From: Caldilineaceae bacterium
Lineage (GTDB): Bacteria > Chloroflexota > Anaerolineae > Caldilineales > Caldilineaceae
DNA length: 41,302 nt
NCBI GenBank assembly: GCA_019637695.1
Contig: JAHBVG010000059.1
Span: 1 to 41,302 of the forward strand
Reading direction: 5' to 3'
Shown piece after piece: positions 6,184 to 14,046 of this stretch (position 1 is its first letter; every line of letters starts with the position of its first letter). The notes beneath the pieces were generated by a model. The model searched no databases. It saw nothing but the letters and a program-made list of their open reading frames with translations, and had not been told where the DNA came from. The translations under genes and the position numbers were made by a program.

Positions 6184-9018
6184 CTATCTTGTCACACTGG
6201 GCAGATAGAGATCCCACTCAATCTGGAGGATCCTGCTCTCTCGGAAGCCGAGTACCCGGCTGTTGCCGTTGTCCGCCACAAAGAGATCCCCGTCTGCGTT
6301 GAGGCCGACCATGGTGGGTCCCCGCAGGGTGCCCTGGTTGGGGGCGGTCGCGCCCTGGGCGGTGGTGCGCCCCTGGTTGATCCCGTTGCGGGCAAAGGAG
6401 CCGGACTGGCCGATGACCAGATCCGCCACCGTGTCCGTTGCCAGGGGAGCGGCATAGCCCAGCACCCGGTTGTTGTCTAAATCGGCCACGTAGAGGTTGC
6501 CGTCCCCATCCACCAGCAGGCCGTAGGGATAGTTCAGGCTTTCGGCGCTGATGCCACCCTTGTTGGCTACGCCGGTGGTGAAGTCGCCCCCCTGGCCGAT
6601 GACCACGTCGGCGGTGGTATCCCCCGACGCCGCCAGATAGACCAGCACCCGATGGTTGTTGCTGTCGGAGACGTAGAGGTTGCCCACCCCATCCACGGCC
6701 ACGCCGCTGGGATAGTGCAGCCCGTCCGCGCTGATGCTGCCCCCCCTGTTGGGCGCAGTGCTGTTCAGGTCGGGTTGGCCGAAGACCCTGTCGAGCGTGG
6801 TATTTTGGCTGGCCAGAGGCGTCTCGTAGACCAGTATCCGATGGTTGAAGGTGTCGGCCACATAGAGGTTGTCTTCGCTGTCCACGGCCACGGCCAGGGG
6901 GTTGTTGAGGTCGTGGATGATCAGCGCCGCGTCCATGCCGTTGGTGAAGGGCCGGGTGTAGACAAGGACGGCATTTTCTTGGGCTTCGGCCACGTAGAGA
7001 TTACCCTGGCTGTCCAGGGCCAATCCTACAGGGCGGCCCATGTTGAGGCCCAACTCGGCGTCATAGAAGTAGGTAGTAAAGTCCGGTTTGCCGATGACCA
7101 GATCCGCTGCGCCGCCGTCACGCTGGGCCTGGCTGTTGGGCCAACTGAGGATGCGGGCGTTGCCGGTGTCAGCCACAAAGAGGCGACCTGTGGCGGGATC
7201 GACCACCATCCCGGATGGTTCAAAGAGGGTGGTTGGACGCACCGGGGCAAAGGGTCCCCAGTTGGTGGTGAAGCTGCGCTGGCCCAGGACGCTGTCGGCC
7301 TGATCATTCCCTGGGGTGGGCGCGTAGATCGTGAGGGTAACCGGGGCCGAGATGCCACCGCCGGGCGTGGGATTGCGCAGGGTAACAGTGATCTGGCCCG
7401 TGGTGACCACTTCGCTGGCCTCGATGCGCACCTGGCCCAGGCCCAGGAACCGCGATCGGTTGGCGCGCGCCACCCCGTTGATCTCCACCACTGTGTCGGA
7501 GATGATACCGGTCCCCCAGATGTCCACGGTGAAGCCCTCCGCGCCAGCGCGCACCGTGCCCGGATCCAGCACGCTAATGTCGGGCACAGGGTTGGTCAAC
7601 GGCTGGTTGTATTGGAGGGCGCGGTTGTTGCCCGTGTCTGCGATGTAGAGGTCCAGATAGCCGTCGTCAACGACCATGCCTCTGGGCGCATGGAGGCTGG
7701 CCGCGCTGATGCCGCCGTTGTTGGCCGTGTTGCTGACAAAGTCGGGCTGGCCGATCACGCTGTCGGCCACGCCGTCCGGGTTCAGTTGATCGAAGACAAG
7801 GACCCGGTTGTTGCCCGTGTCGGCCACGTAGAGACGGTTGCCCGCGTCCAGCGCCAGCCCCATCGGCCCATCCAGGCTGGACGCACCCAGTCCACCGTTG
7901 TTGGCTGTGTTGCTGGTGTAGTCCGGCTGGCCGATGATGCCGTCCGCCACATTGTCGATGGGATCCGAGGCAAAGTAGAGGATGCGGTTGTTGCCCGTGT
8001 CGGCCACATAGATGGCGTCGCCCAACAGGTCCGCGGCCACGCTGGTGGGGCCGTTCATGCTGCGTTGGGTGGGCGGGTCCGGCGCGGCGTTGAAGGTGAA
8101 GGGTTCGTTGCCCACGCCGCTGATCTCCTGGCCCACCAGCCAGTTGGCCTCTGGACCGATGGTGCCGGCTTCGTTCCACTTGTAGACCAGCACGCGGTTG
8201 TTGCCGTGGTCCGCCACCACCAGGTTGTCGTTCACGTCGGTGACCAGACCCATGGGGCTGTTGAGGGTGTCCACATTGGTGGGGCGGGCCGTCCTTGAGG
8301 TGAAGTCCGGCTGGCCCAGGGCATAGTCTGCCTCCTGGCTATTAAAATAGATGGGGGCGTAGAATTCCGAGGGCGACCACCAGCCATCCATACAGTAGTA
8401 GTCGAATGGGTCGTAGTAGATCTCTTCGTCGTGCCAATATTCGTCGTAATTGGTGGGGGCGAAGACCAGCACCCGGTTGTTGCCCGTGTCTGAGACGTAG
8501 AGCCAGCCATCAAAGCCCACGGTGACGCCGGTGGGCCTGTTCATGCTGGCTGCGGTGGGCGGGTTCAGTGCGGTGGTGGTTTCAAGGTCGGGCTGGCCCA
8601 GCACAAAGTCAGCGTGTTCGCCGTTGGCGTAGCTGTAGCCGCAGTTCCAGCCCAGCACCCGGTTGTTCTCCGTGTCTGCCACAAAGACCTGGCCGGACCA
8701 GTAGAAAGCGATATCGCCCGGCTGGTTGAGACTGCTGTTGGTAGCGGGGATGGCCGCCTCGCCGCTGGTGAAGTCGGGCTGGCCGTAGACCTGATCGGCC
8801 ACGGCGTCCAATTTTCCGTCCAGGTCGGCGGCGGCCGCGCTGCGCGCCAGGCTGATCCTTGCCGCCGGTCTGTCCACGGTGGGCTGGGTCTTCTTCAAGG
8901 CTGGTTGGGCGAGTTCCGGGGCGGGGCGGGTAGTGAATTGCGGGATGGCAACCACTCCTACCGCGACCGCACCCACGGTCAGCAATACAAGTATCAGTCG
9001 GGTCAATCGGTTCTTCAT
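6184..9018 (-). CDS. Exported NHL-repeat protein with central IPT/TIG domain
   Basis: This 944-residue protein begins with a signal peptide (MKNRLTRLILVLLTVGAVAV). It has six NHL repeats of the form LYVADTGNNRVLVF, a central immunoglobulin-like IPT/TIG domain (about residues 480-570, from NPVPDISVLDPGTVRAG to VTLTIY), then six more NHL repeats, and ends LYLPSVTR. This predicts two six-bladed propellers around an Ig-like linker, likely cell-surface or extracellular binding. The start at 9018 follows AGGGGGA. It is a paralogue of the protein at 11077-13887, with the same repeat count and order. It sits directly upstream of the precursor genes. The 11-bp repeats at 9090-9111 lie before it. The ligand is unknown. 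Confidence 0.88.
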   Translation of the reverse strand: MKNRLTRLILVLLTVGAVAVGVVAIPQFTTRPAPELAQPALKKTQPTVDRPAARISLARSAAAADLDGKLDAVADQVYGQPDFTSGEAAIPATNSSLNQPGDIAFYWSGQVFVADTENNRVLGWNCGYSYANGEHADFVLGQPDLETTTALNPPTAASMNRPTGVTVGFDGWLYVSDTGNNRVLVFAPTNYDEYWHDEEIYYDPFDYYCMDGWWSPSEFYAPIYFNSQEADYALGQPDFTSRTARPTNVDTLNSPMGLVTDVNDNLVVADHGNNRVLVYKWNEAGTIGPEANWLVGQEISGVGNEPFTFNAAPDPPTQRSMNGPTSVAADLLGDAIYVADTGNNRILYFASDPIDNVADGIIGQPDYTSNTANNGGLGASSLDGPMGLALDAGNRLYVADTGNNRVLVFDQLNPDGVADSVIGQPDFVSNTANNGGISAASLHAPRGMVVDDGYLDLYIADTGNNRALQYNQPLTNPVPDISVLDPGTVRAGAEGFTVDIWGTGIISDTVVEINGVARANRSRFLGLGQVRIEASEVVTTGQITVTLRNPTPGGGISAPVTLTIYAPTPGNDQADSVLGQRSFTTNWGPFAPVRPTTLFEPSGMVVDPATGRLFVADTGNARILSWPNSQAQRDGGAADLVIGKPDFTTYFYDAELGLNMGRPVGLALDSQGNLYVAEAQENAVLVYTRPFTNGMDAALIIHDLNNPLAVAVDSEDNLYVADTFNHRILVYETPLASQNTTLDRVFGQPDLNSTAPNRGGSISADGLHYPSGVAVDGVGNLYVSDSNNHRVLVYLAASGDTTADVVIGQGGDFTTGVANKGGISAESLNYPYGLLVDGDGNLYVADLDNNRVLGYAAPLATDTVADLVIGQSGSFARNGINQGRTTAQGATAPNQGTLRGPTMVGLNADGDLFVADNGNSRVLGFRESRILQIEWDLYLPSVTR

Positions 9019-9089
9019 GACAATCCCCCTATGGGTGGACGCAGCGCATCCGTTTTATGTATATAGAGCGTTCGTATCCTCGCATAAGA

Positions 9090-9111
9090 GCGTTATGAAA
9101 ACGTTATAAAT
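9090..9111. promoter_or_regulatory. Candidate operator: 11-bp direct repeats
   Basis: Two adjacent 11-mers, GCGTTATGAAA and ACGTTATAAAT, lie about 75 bases before the NHL gene start. The same GCGTTATGAAA occurs in the divergent promoter of the SARP gene (20276-20286), also followed by a second copy. Reading toward the NHL gene the pattern continues weakly with 11-base spacing to a TATACA at about 9058-9063. SARP regulators typically bind 11-base-spaced direct repeats. Confidence 0.5.
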
Positions 9112-9226
9112 ATGAGAACCCCTCCCCGTGCAGTATCGACGAGGAGGGAGCCGTTGTCGCGCGGGTGGAACGATTTCCCATTGGATGCCCCTCAACACGA
9201 CCAATGCCATATTCGCGACTTCGGTC

Positions 9227-9253
9227 CTCCCCCCGTTCTGTTCACGGGGGGAG
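9227..9253. terminator. Hairpin after the beta-helix gene
   Basis: A perfect 10-bp stem (CTCCCCCCGT and its complement) with a seven-base loop lies 16 bases past the stop of the 554-residue protein. No U-tract follows, so it may be a 3' stabilising hairpin rather than an intrinsic terminator. Confidence 0.4.
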
Positions 9254-9268
9254 TTAGAGGGGGTAAAC

Positions 9269-10933
9269 CTACTTCTGCGTGGTCGGCAGGTAGAGGCGGA
9301 ACAGCACATCGGTGGCTTCATAAGCGCCGATGTCACAGGCCAGGCCTTGCGGACGTGTGACGCCACGCTGATCCGTGGCCGGGCAATTGGCATTGTTACC
9401 GGCGTCGATAGCCGGGCTATCTGCCTGCAGAGCGTGAGTCCAGTCGTTGACAGCAGCGTTCTCGCCCGGAGCCGGGTTGAGCGCCAGCGGACCCAGCATG
9501 GGGTCAGTATTGGACAGGTCGCCAGCCTGATTAAACCCACATGAATCTTTGTCTTCCAGGTTGTTTCCCTGTGAAAAAACTCTGTTCTCCCCTGGGACAA
9601 AGTCTGCGCTGGCGCAGTTTCCTACAGAAGAAGGAGACTCTATATGGCTAGAGACAATACTATTCTGCAAAGAAATCGTGGCAGTAGCAGGTTCATCCGA
9701 ATCTGCATACGCCATCCCTCCTCCGCCATTGATAGCTTGATTATATGCAATCGTACTGTTAAGAGAGGTGATCGTCGCATCACGAAACCTGCTGGCGTTG
9801 TAGACACCGCCGCCGTAGCCGCTCCCGATGATGCCAAAACCCATGGCGTCATTACCACTCACCGTGCTATTTTGCAGCATCAGCACAGCATCTATGTTCG
9901 CCAGGCCGCCGCCATTGCCCACTTGGTTGCCGTCCGCTCTGACGATATTGCTGTATATGGCGCTGCTCATCACTGCCATCTCAATGCGCGAGGTGCCATC
10001 CATTTTATTGGCTATACCGCCCCCGGCTTCCATTGCTCTGTTGTGGTGAACACTACTGTGTGTAATGGTGACAAATCCAGTGGCTCCTACAGCGCCAGAG
10101 CCGAATTCATCTTCAACATTGCTATCACCGGAATAGATGCCACCGCCAAAGCCACCAAAGAGAAAGATCCCTTTGTCCGGCACTTGATTACCCGCAATTT
10201 CGCTGTGGCGCACCAACAGAATGGCGGTCTGTTGATCGTTCGCGTGACTACTGATGCCGCCGCCATTGCCATCAGCCGTATTGCTCAACACGCGGCTGCT
10301 GTGAATCTCTAGATAGGCATTCTGGTCAAACGCAACATTCGCGATCCCACCGCCGTCCCTATCCGCCCGGTTGCCTGTGATCGTGCTGTTGGTCAGGGTC
10401 AGCACCCCTAAGTTGAGAATCGCCCCGCCACTTCCGCTACGGAAACCTTTTCCTGTACTGCTGCCGTTGCGGAGGGTGACGCTGTCCAGTTGCAGGGTTC
10501 CAGAAATTTGCAGAATACGGAAAGCGGCAGTGCCGTCTGCCGAACTGCGAGCGATGGTGGCGCCGTTGCCGTTGATGGTCATGGTTCCGGTGATGATCGG
10601 CAACCCGTTAGCGCCCCCATCGGTGTTGTCGGCTATGCCCAACGTGTAGTTCCCCCCCGAGGCCAGGTTCACCACTGCCGGTGTTTCAGGCGTTCCGAAC
10701 TCGTTGGCAGAGTGGATGGCGGCAATCAACCCAGCCACATCCCCATCGGCTACGGTGACGACAGTAGTCATGGCGAGAGGCGATTCGATACCCGCGGCGG
10801 GAGCGGCTGAGGCAATTCCAGTGAAAGATGATGTTCCTGCATGGGCAAACAGCAGGAGCAGGGTGACCAGCAGCAGGGCAAAGGCAAAAGGTAGTAGTAC
10901 TCTCCGTGCTGACTTTCTAGATAGCATGTGCAT
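9269..10933 (-). CDS. Exported choice-of-anchor-Q beta-helix protein
   Basis: This 554-residue protein has an N-terminal signal/transmembrane segment (RVLLPFAFALLLVTLLLLFA). A right-handed parallel beta-helix follows, with repeated GGGI/GGGG turns such as SGNDAMGFG and ITHSSVHHNRAMEAGGGIAN. The C-terminal signature DQRGVTRPQGLACDIGAYE is that of choice-of-anchor-Q proteins. The tail is LYLPTTQK. The entry strand (ITGTMTINGNGATIARSS) is nearly identical to one in the 985-residue protein, so the domains are recent duplicates. GAGGAG lies seven bases before the ATG at 10933. Predicted surface-exposed or released adhesin or polysaccharide-binding protein; function not determined. Confidence 0.85.
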   Translation of the reverse strand: MHMLSRKSARRVLLPFAFALLLVTLLLLFAHAGTSSFTGIASAAPAAGIESPLAMTTVVTVADGDVAGLIAAIHSANEFGTPETPAVVNLASGGNYTLGIADNTDGGANGLPIITGTMTINGNGATIARSSADGTAAFRILQISGTLQLDSVTLRNGSSTGKGFRSGSGGAILNLGVLTLTNSTITGNRADRDGGGIANVAFDQNAYLEIHSSRVLSNTADGNGGGISSHANDQQTAILLVRHSEIAGNQVPDKGIFLFGGFGGGIYSGDSNVEDEFGSGAVGATGFVTITHSSVHHNRAMEAGGGIANKMDGTSRIEMAVMSSAIYSNIVRADGNQVGNGGGLANIDAVLMLQNSTVSGNDAMGFGIIGSGYGGGVYNASRFRDATITSLNSTIAYNQAINGGGGMAYADSDEPATATISLQNSIVSSHIESPSSVGNCASADFVPGENRVFSQGNNLEDKDSCGFNQAGDLSNTDPMLGPLALNPAPGENAAVNDWTHALQADSPAIDAGNNANCPATDQRGVTRPQGLACDIGAYEATDVLFRLYLPTTQK

Positions 10934-10984
10934 AAAAAAGCTCCTCGAGTGGATTGTTGGGTGTCAAGCGAATCGTAAAGCGGA

Positions 10985-11018
10985 TGCAGGGACGGCTACA
11001 ACACATACCATCCCTGCA
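10985..11018. repeat. 11-bp inverted repeat
   Basis: Arms TGCAGGGACGG and CCATCCCTGCA (one wobble pair) with a 12-base loop lie between the 936- and 554-residue genes, about 60 bases after the stop of the former. It may be a 3' hairpin. Confidence 0.45.
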
Positions 11019-11031
11019 CCTGCCAGTAGAT

Positions 11032-11076
11032 CTACTTCCGCGTCAAGGGCAAGTGGATCTTGTACTCTCTCGTGAC
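11032..11076 (-). pseudogene. In-frame second C-terminal tail after a stop codon
   Basis: Immediately after the TAG of the NHL protein (11077-11079), in the same frame, the minus strand reads VTREYKIHLPLTRK and a second TAG. This closely matches the tail of the 982-residue beta-helix protein (EYKLHLPMTRK). It is either the remnant of another exported protein or a readthrough extension giving a second tail. No intervening gene body exists. Confidence 0.7.
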
Positions 11077-13887
11077 CTAACGGGTAATGACGGGCAAATA
11101 GAGAGAACGGTCCGGTGGCTGCGTCTCTATCGGTTCCATCTGGAAGACGAGAATGCGCTGGTTGCCCCTGTCGGCCACAAAGAGGAACCCATCGTCGGCG
11201 AGGGCTAAATCGATGGGTTCATGGAGCGTGCTACGGCTACGCCCGCCATTGTTGGGCTGATTGGCGGTGAAGGAGCCGTTTTGACCGAAGACTGCATCGG
11301 CTGTGCGGTCAGTGATAAAGGGCTGGGTATAGAGCAAGAGGCGGTGGTTATTGGTATCCGCCACGTAGAGCGTGCCCGCCGCATCCACGGCCACGCCGAA
11401 GGGGAAGTTGAGACTGTCTGTCGTGACGCCGCCGTTGTTGGGCGTACCCGTGCTGAAACTATCCCCCTGGCCGAAGACGATGTCGGCGGTGGTGTCCCCA
11501 TCATCCCCTGCCAGATAGACCAGCACTCGGTGGTTGAAGGTGTCAACTACATAGAGATTGCCCGCTTTGTCCATGGCTAACCTCGTGGGGAAATTGAGGG
11601 TGTCGGCTGTGATAGCGCCACCCTGATTGGGCGCGGCGCTGTCAAAGTTGGGTTGGCCGTAGACGCGGTCGGGCATACTGTCCCTGCTGAGTACAGGCCC
11701 TTCGTAGACCAGCACGCGGTGGTTGCCGCTATCGGCCACGTAGAGGTTGTCTTGGTCGTCAACGAGCAGGCCGAGTGGGTTGCGAAGCCCCGTGATGCTG
11801 TGGGTAGGGGTCATGCCGTTGGTAAACGGTGGGGCAAAGAGTCGGATAGCGTTGCTGAGTGCATCGGACACGTAAAGAGTGCCCTGGCTGTCCAAGGCAA
11901 GCCCTGTGGGTGTACCGAGGGTGGCTGCGGGATTCGCTCCCCAGGTCTCAAAATCGGGCTGGCCGAGGACCAGGTCAGCCGGTTGTCCATTGTTGCGGGT
12001 GGCACTGCTGGGCCAACTGAGCACACGAGCGTTGCGCAGGTCAGCCACAAAGAGACGCCCAGTCTGGAGATCGACAACCACGCCCGTCGGTCTATCCAGA
12101 CTACTGGCCGTGACGCGGGTAAATTCCCCATCGTTGGTGGCGAAGCCCTTTTGCCCCAAGACATAGTCGGCGTCGGTGTCCCCCACTTGGGGTTCGTAGA
12201 CGGTGAGGATGACGGGAGTTGATAGTCCGCCACCGGGGGCGGGGTTGCGCAGAGTGATGGTCAGATCTGTGGTGGTGATGAGGTCACTCGCTTCGAGGGT
12301 GAAACGGGTTAACCCCAAGAAATCGCTGCCCGTGGCCCGTTGGACGCCGTTCACCTCGACCACAGTTTGTGCAATGATGCCCGATCCCCACAGGTCAATG
12401 GTAATGCTCCCGGTTCCGGCCAATACGGTGTTGGGATCTAGTTCGGCGATGTCGGGGACGGGGTTGGGCAAGGGTTGGTTGTATTGGAGGACGCGATTGT
12501 TGCCACGGTCAGCAATGTAGACATCCATAAAGGTGGCGTCGGTGGCGATGCCCGTGGGTGCGGATAGGCTGGCGTCACTGATGCCGCCACTGTTGGGAGT
12601 GTTGCTATTATAGTCAGGCTGGCCGAAGATGTCGTCGGCTTGGCCGTCGGGATTGAGTTGGTCAAAGAGGAGGATGCGATGGTTGTTGGTATCGGCCACA
12701 AAGAGCCGGTTGCCCGCATCCAATTTCAGCCCCGTGGGATTGTCGAATTTGTCTGGGCCAAGGCCGGGGGTGTTGCTGACGAAATCGGGCTGGCCGATGA
12801 CAGCATCAGCTCTGCCATCGGCAGGCGCATCGTTATAAACGAGTACCCGGTGGTTGCCTGTATCTGCGACATATATTTGGGTACCCAATATGCCAGCCGC
12901 CACAGAGGTGGGGGCATTCAGACTCACGGCCGTAGGTGGATCGGGGGCTTCTGACGCCGTGTAATCTGGGACAATCCCTAACCCGTTGACCGTCTGCCCC
13001 ACAATCCGACTGGCAGGGAGGCCATTCCTAAAAGGCCATTCGTAAATGAGGACGCGGTTGTTGCCATGGTCGGCCACGACCAAGTTGTCGTTAATATCGG
13101 TGACCAGGCCCATAGGTTGGTTGAGGCTGGTGCGACTGGTAGGGGCGGCAATACTTGTCACGAAGTCGGGCTGGCCGATCACATAGTCGGCGTCCATTCC
13201 ATTCGTAAATTCAGGCCAGAAGGAGTCGGAGAATTCATAGCCATCTTCTTCAATGCACCAGATGTCGTCGTAGTATTCGTAGAAGTCGCAGATGTTCCAC
13301 GGTACAAAGACCAAGATCCGGTTGTTGCCCGTATCGGAGACATACATGATGCCGTCGTAGCCCACGGTAATCCCAGTGGGGGCGCGCATACTGTTGATTG
13401 TGGGGGGATTGGGAGCGCCAGAGGAGGTGAAGTCGGGCTGGCCGAGGACAAGGTCGGCAGGGTCGCCGTTTTCGTAGAGATCCACGCTGTCCCAGCCCAA
13501 GACCCGGTTGTTTTCGGTGTCGGCGATGAAGATTTGGCCGGTGTCGAAGACGAATACATCGGCGGGCTGGTGGAGGGTGAGGGCGTTGGTGTCGGTGGGC
13601 ACTGCACCGCTGGTGAAGTCGGGCTGACCGTAGACCTCATCTGCCAGCGTATCAAATTCTTCGACAATGCCAGTGGGGTCGGTGCGAGGGGGGAAGGCAA
13701 CGGGTTGTGCCCGTGTTTTGTGGATAGCCAGTTGTTGAGCGTCGACCACAGCCCTGGGCATGGCGAATGCCGTGTGGTCCTGGGCGGCCAGGAAGACGAT
13801 GGCCAATAGACCGCACAGGGCAAGACCCGCGACGCCCATAACGAGGCGTAAGGCTTGCCGGGAGCGGACAAAAAGTTGGGTGAACAT
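11077..13887 (-). CDS. Exported NHL-repeat protein with central IPT/TIG domain (paralogue)
   Basis: This 936-residue protein opens with a signal segment (LRLVMGVAGLALCGLLAIVF). It has six NHL repeats (for example IFIADTENNRVLGW and LVVADHGNNRVLIY), an IPT/TIG domain starting NPVPDIAELDPNTVLAG, six further NHL repeats and the tail LYLPVITR. Order, spacing and the VLGQPDF-type linkers match the 944-residue protein, so the pair arose by duplication. It lies between two beta-helix genes on the same strand. GGAG lies ten bases before the ATG. A second tail follows its stop in frame (11032-11076). Predicted surface propeller protein; ligand unknown. Confidence 0.87.
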   Translation of the reverse strand: MFTQLFVRSRQALRLVMGVAGLALCGLLAIVFLAAQDHTAFAMPRAVVDAQQLAIHKTRAQPVAFPPRTDPTGIVEEFDTLADEVYGQPDFTSGAVPTDTNALTLHQPADVFVFDTGQIFIADTENNRVLGWDSVDLYENGDPADLVLGQPDFTSSGAPNPPTINSMRAPTGITVGYDGIMYVSDTGNNRILVFVPWNICDFYEYYDDIWCIEEDGYEFSDSFWPEFTNGMDADYVIGQPDFVTSIAAPTSRTSLNQPMGLVTDINDNLVVADHGNNRVLIYEWPFRNGLPASRIVGQTVNGLGIVPDYTASEAPDPPTAVSLNAPTSVAAGILGTQIYVADTGNHRVLVYNDAPADGRADAVIGQPDFVSNTPGLGPDKFDNPTGLKLDAGNRLFVADTNNHRILLFDQLNPDGQADDIFGQPDYNSNTPNSGGISDASLSAPTGIATDATFMDVYIADRGNNRVLQYNQPLPNPVPDIAELDPNTVLAGTGSITIDLWGSGIIAQTVVEVNGVQRATGSDFLGLTRFTLEASDLITTTDLTITLRNPAPGGGLSTPVILTVYEPQVGDTDADYVLGQKGFATNDGEFTRVTASSLDRPTGVVVDLQTGRLFVADLRNARVLSWPSSATRNNGQPADLVLGQPDFETWGANPAATLGTPTGLALDSQGTLYVSDALSNAIRLFAPPFTNGMTPTHSITGLRNPLGLLVDDQDNLYVADSGNHRVLVYEGPVLSRDSMPDRVYGQPNFDSAAPNQGGAITADTLNFPTRLAMDKAGNLYVVDTFNHRVLVYLAGDDGDTTADIVFGQGDSFSTGTPNNGGVTTDSLNFPFGVAVDAAGTLYVADTNNHRLLLYTQPFITDRTADAVFGQNGSFTANQPNNGGRSRSTLHEPIDLALADDGFLFVADRGNQRILVFQMEPIETQPPDRSLYLPVITR

Positions 13888-13960
13888 AGCAGATTTTCTC
13901 CATGAGATTGGGGTGCGCAGAACGATAGGGAACAGTTCAGGCCTCGCCCGAGTGAAGCCT

Positions 13961-14032
13961 GGAATAGAACGCGGATGACGCGGATTGGGCGAATTTGCGC
14001 TGATCCAATCTGCGTCATCCGCGTTCTATTCC
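13961..14032. repeat. 28-bp inverted repeat, one mismatch
   Basis: Arms 13961-13988 and 14005-14032 are complementary with one mismatch around a 16-base loop. The element begins 15 bases past the stop of the 985-residue gene. Its GAACGCGGATGACGCGG core is a widespread intergenic repeat type. Possible 3' hairpin or miniature element. Confidence 0.75.
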
Positions 14033-14046
14033 AACTGGCGGAACGG

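Noticed and set aside
6652..8298. A 548-residue plus-strand frame
   Set aside because: It is the antisense shadow of the repetitive NHL gene; its apparent repeats mirror the NHL units.
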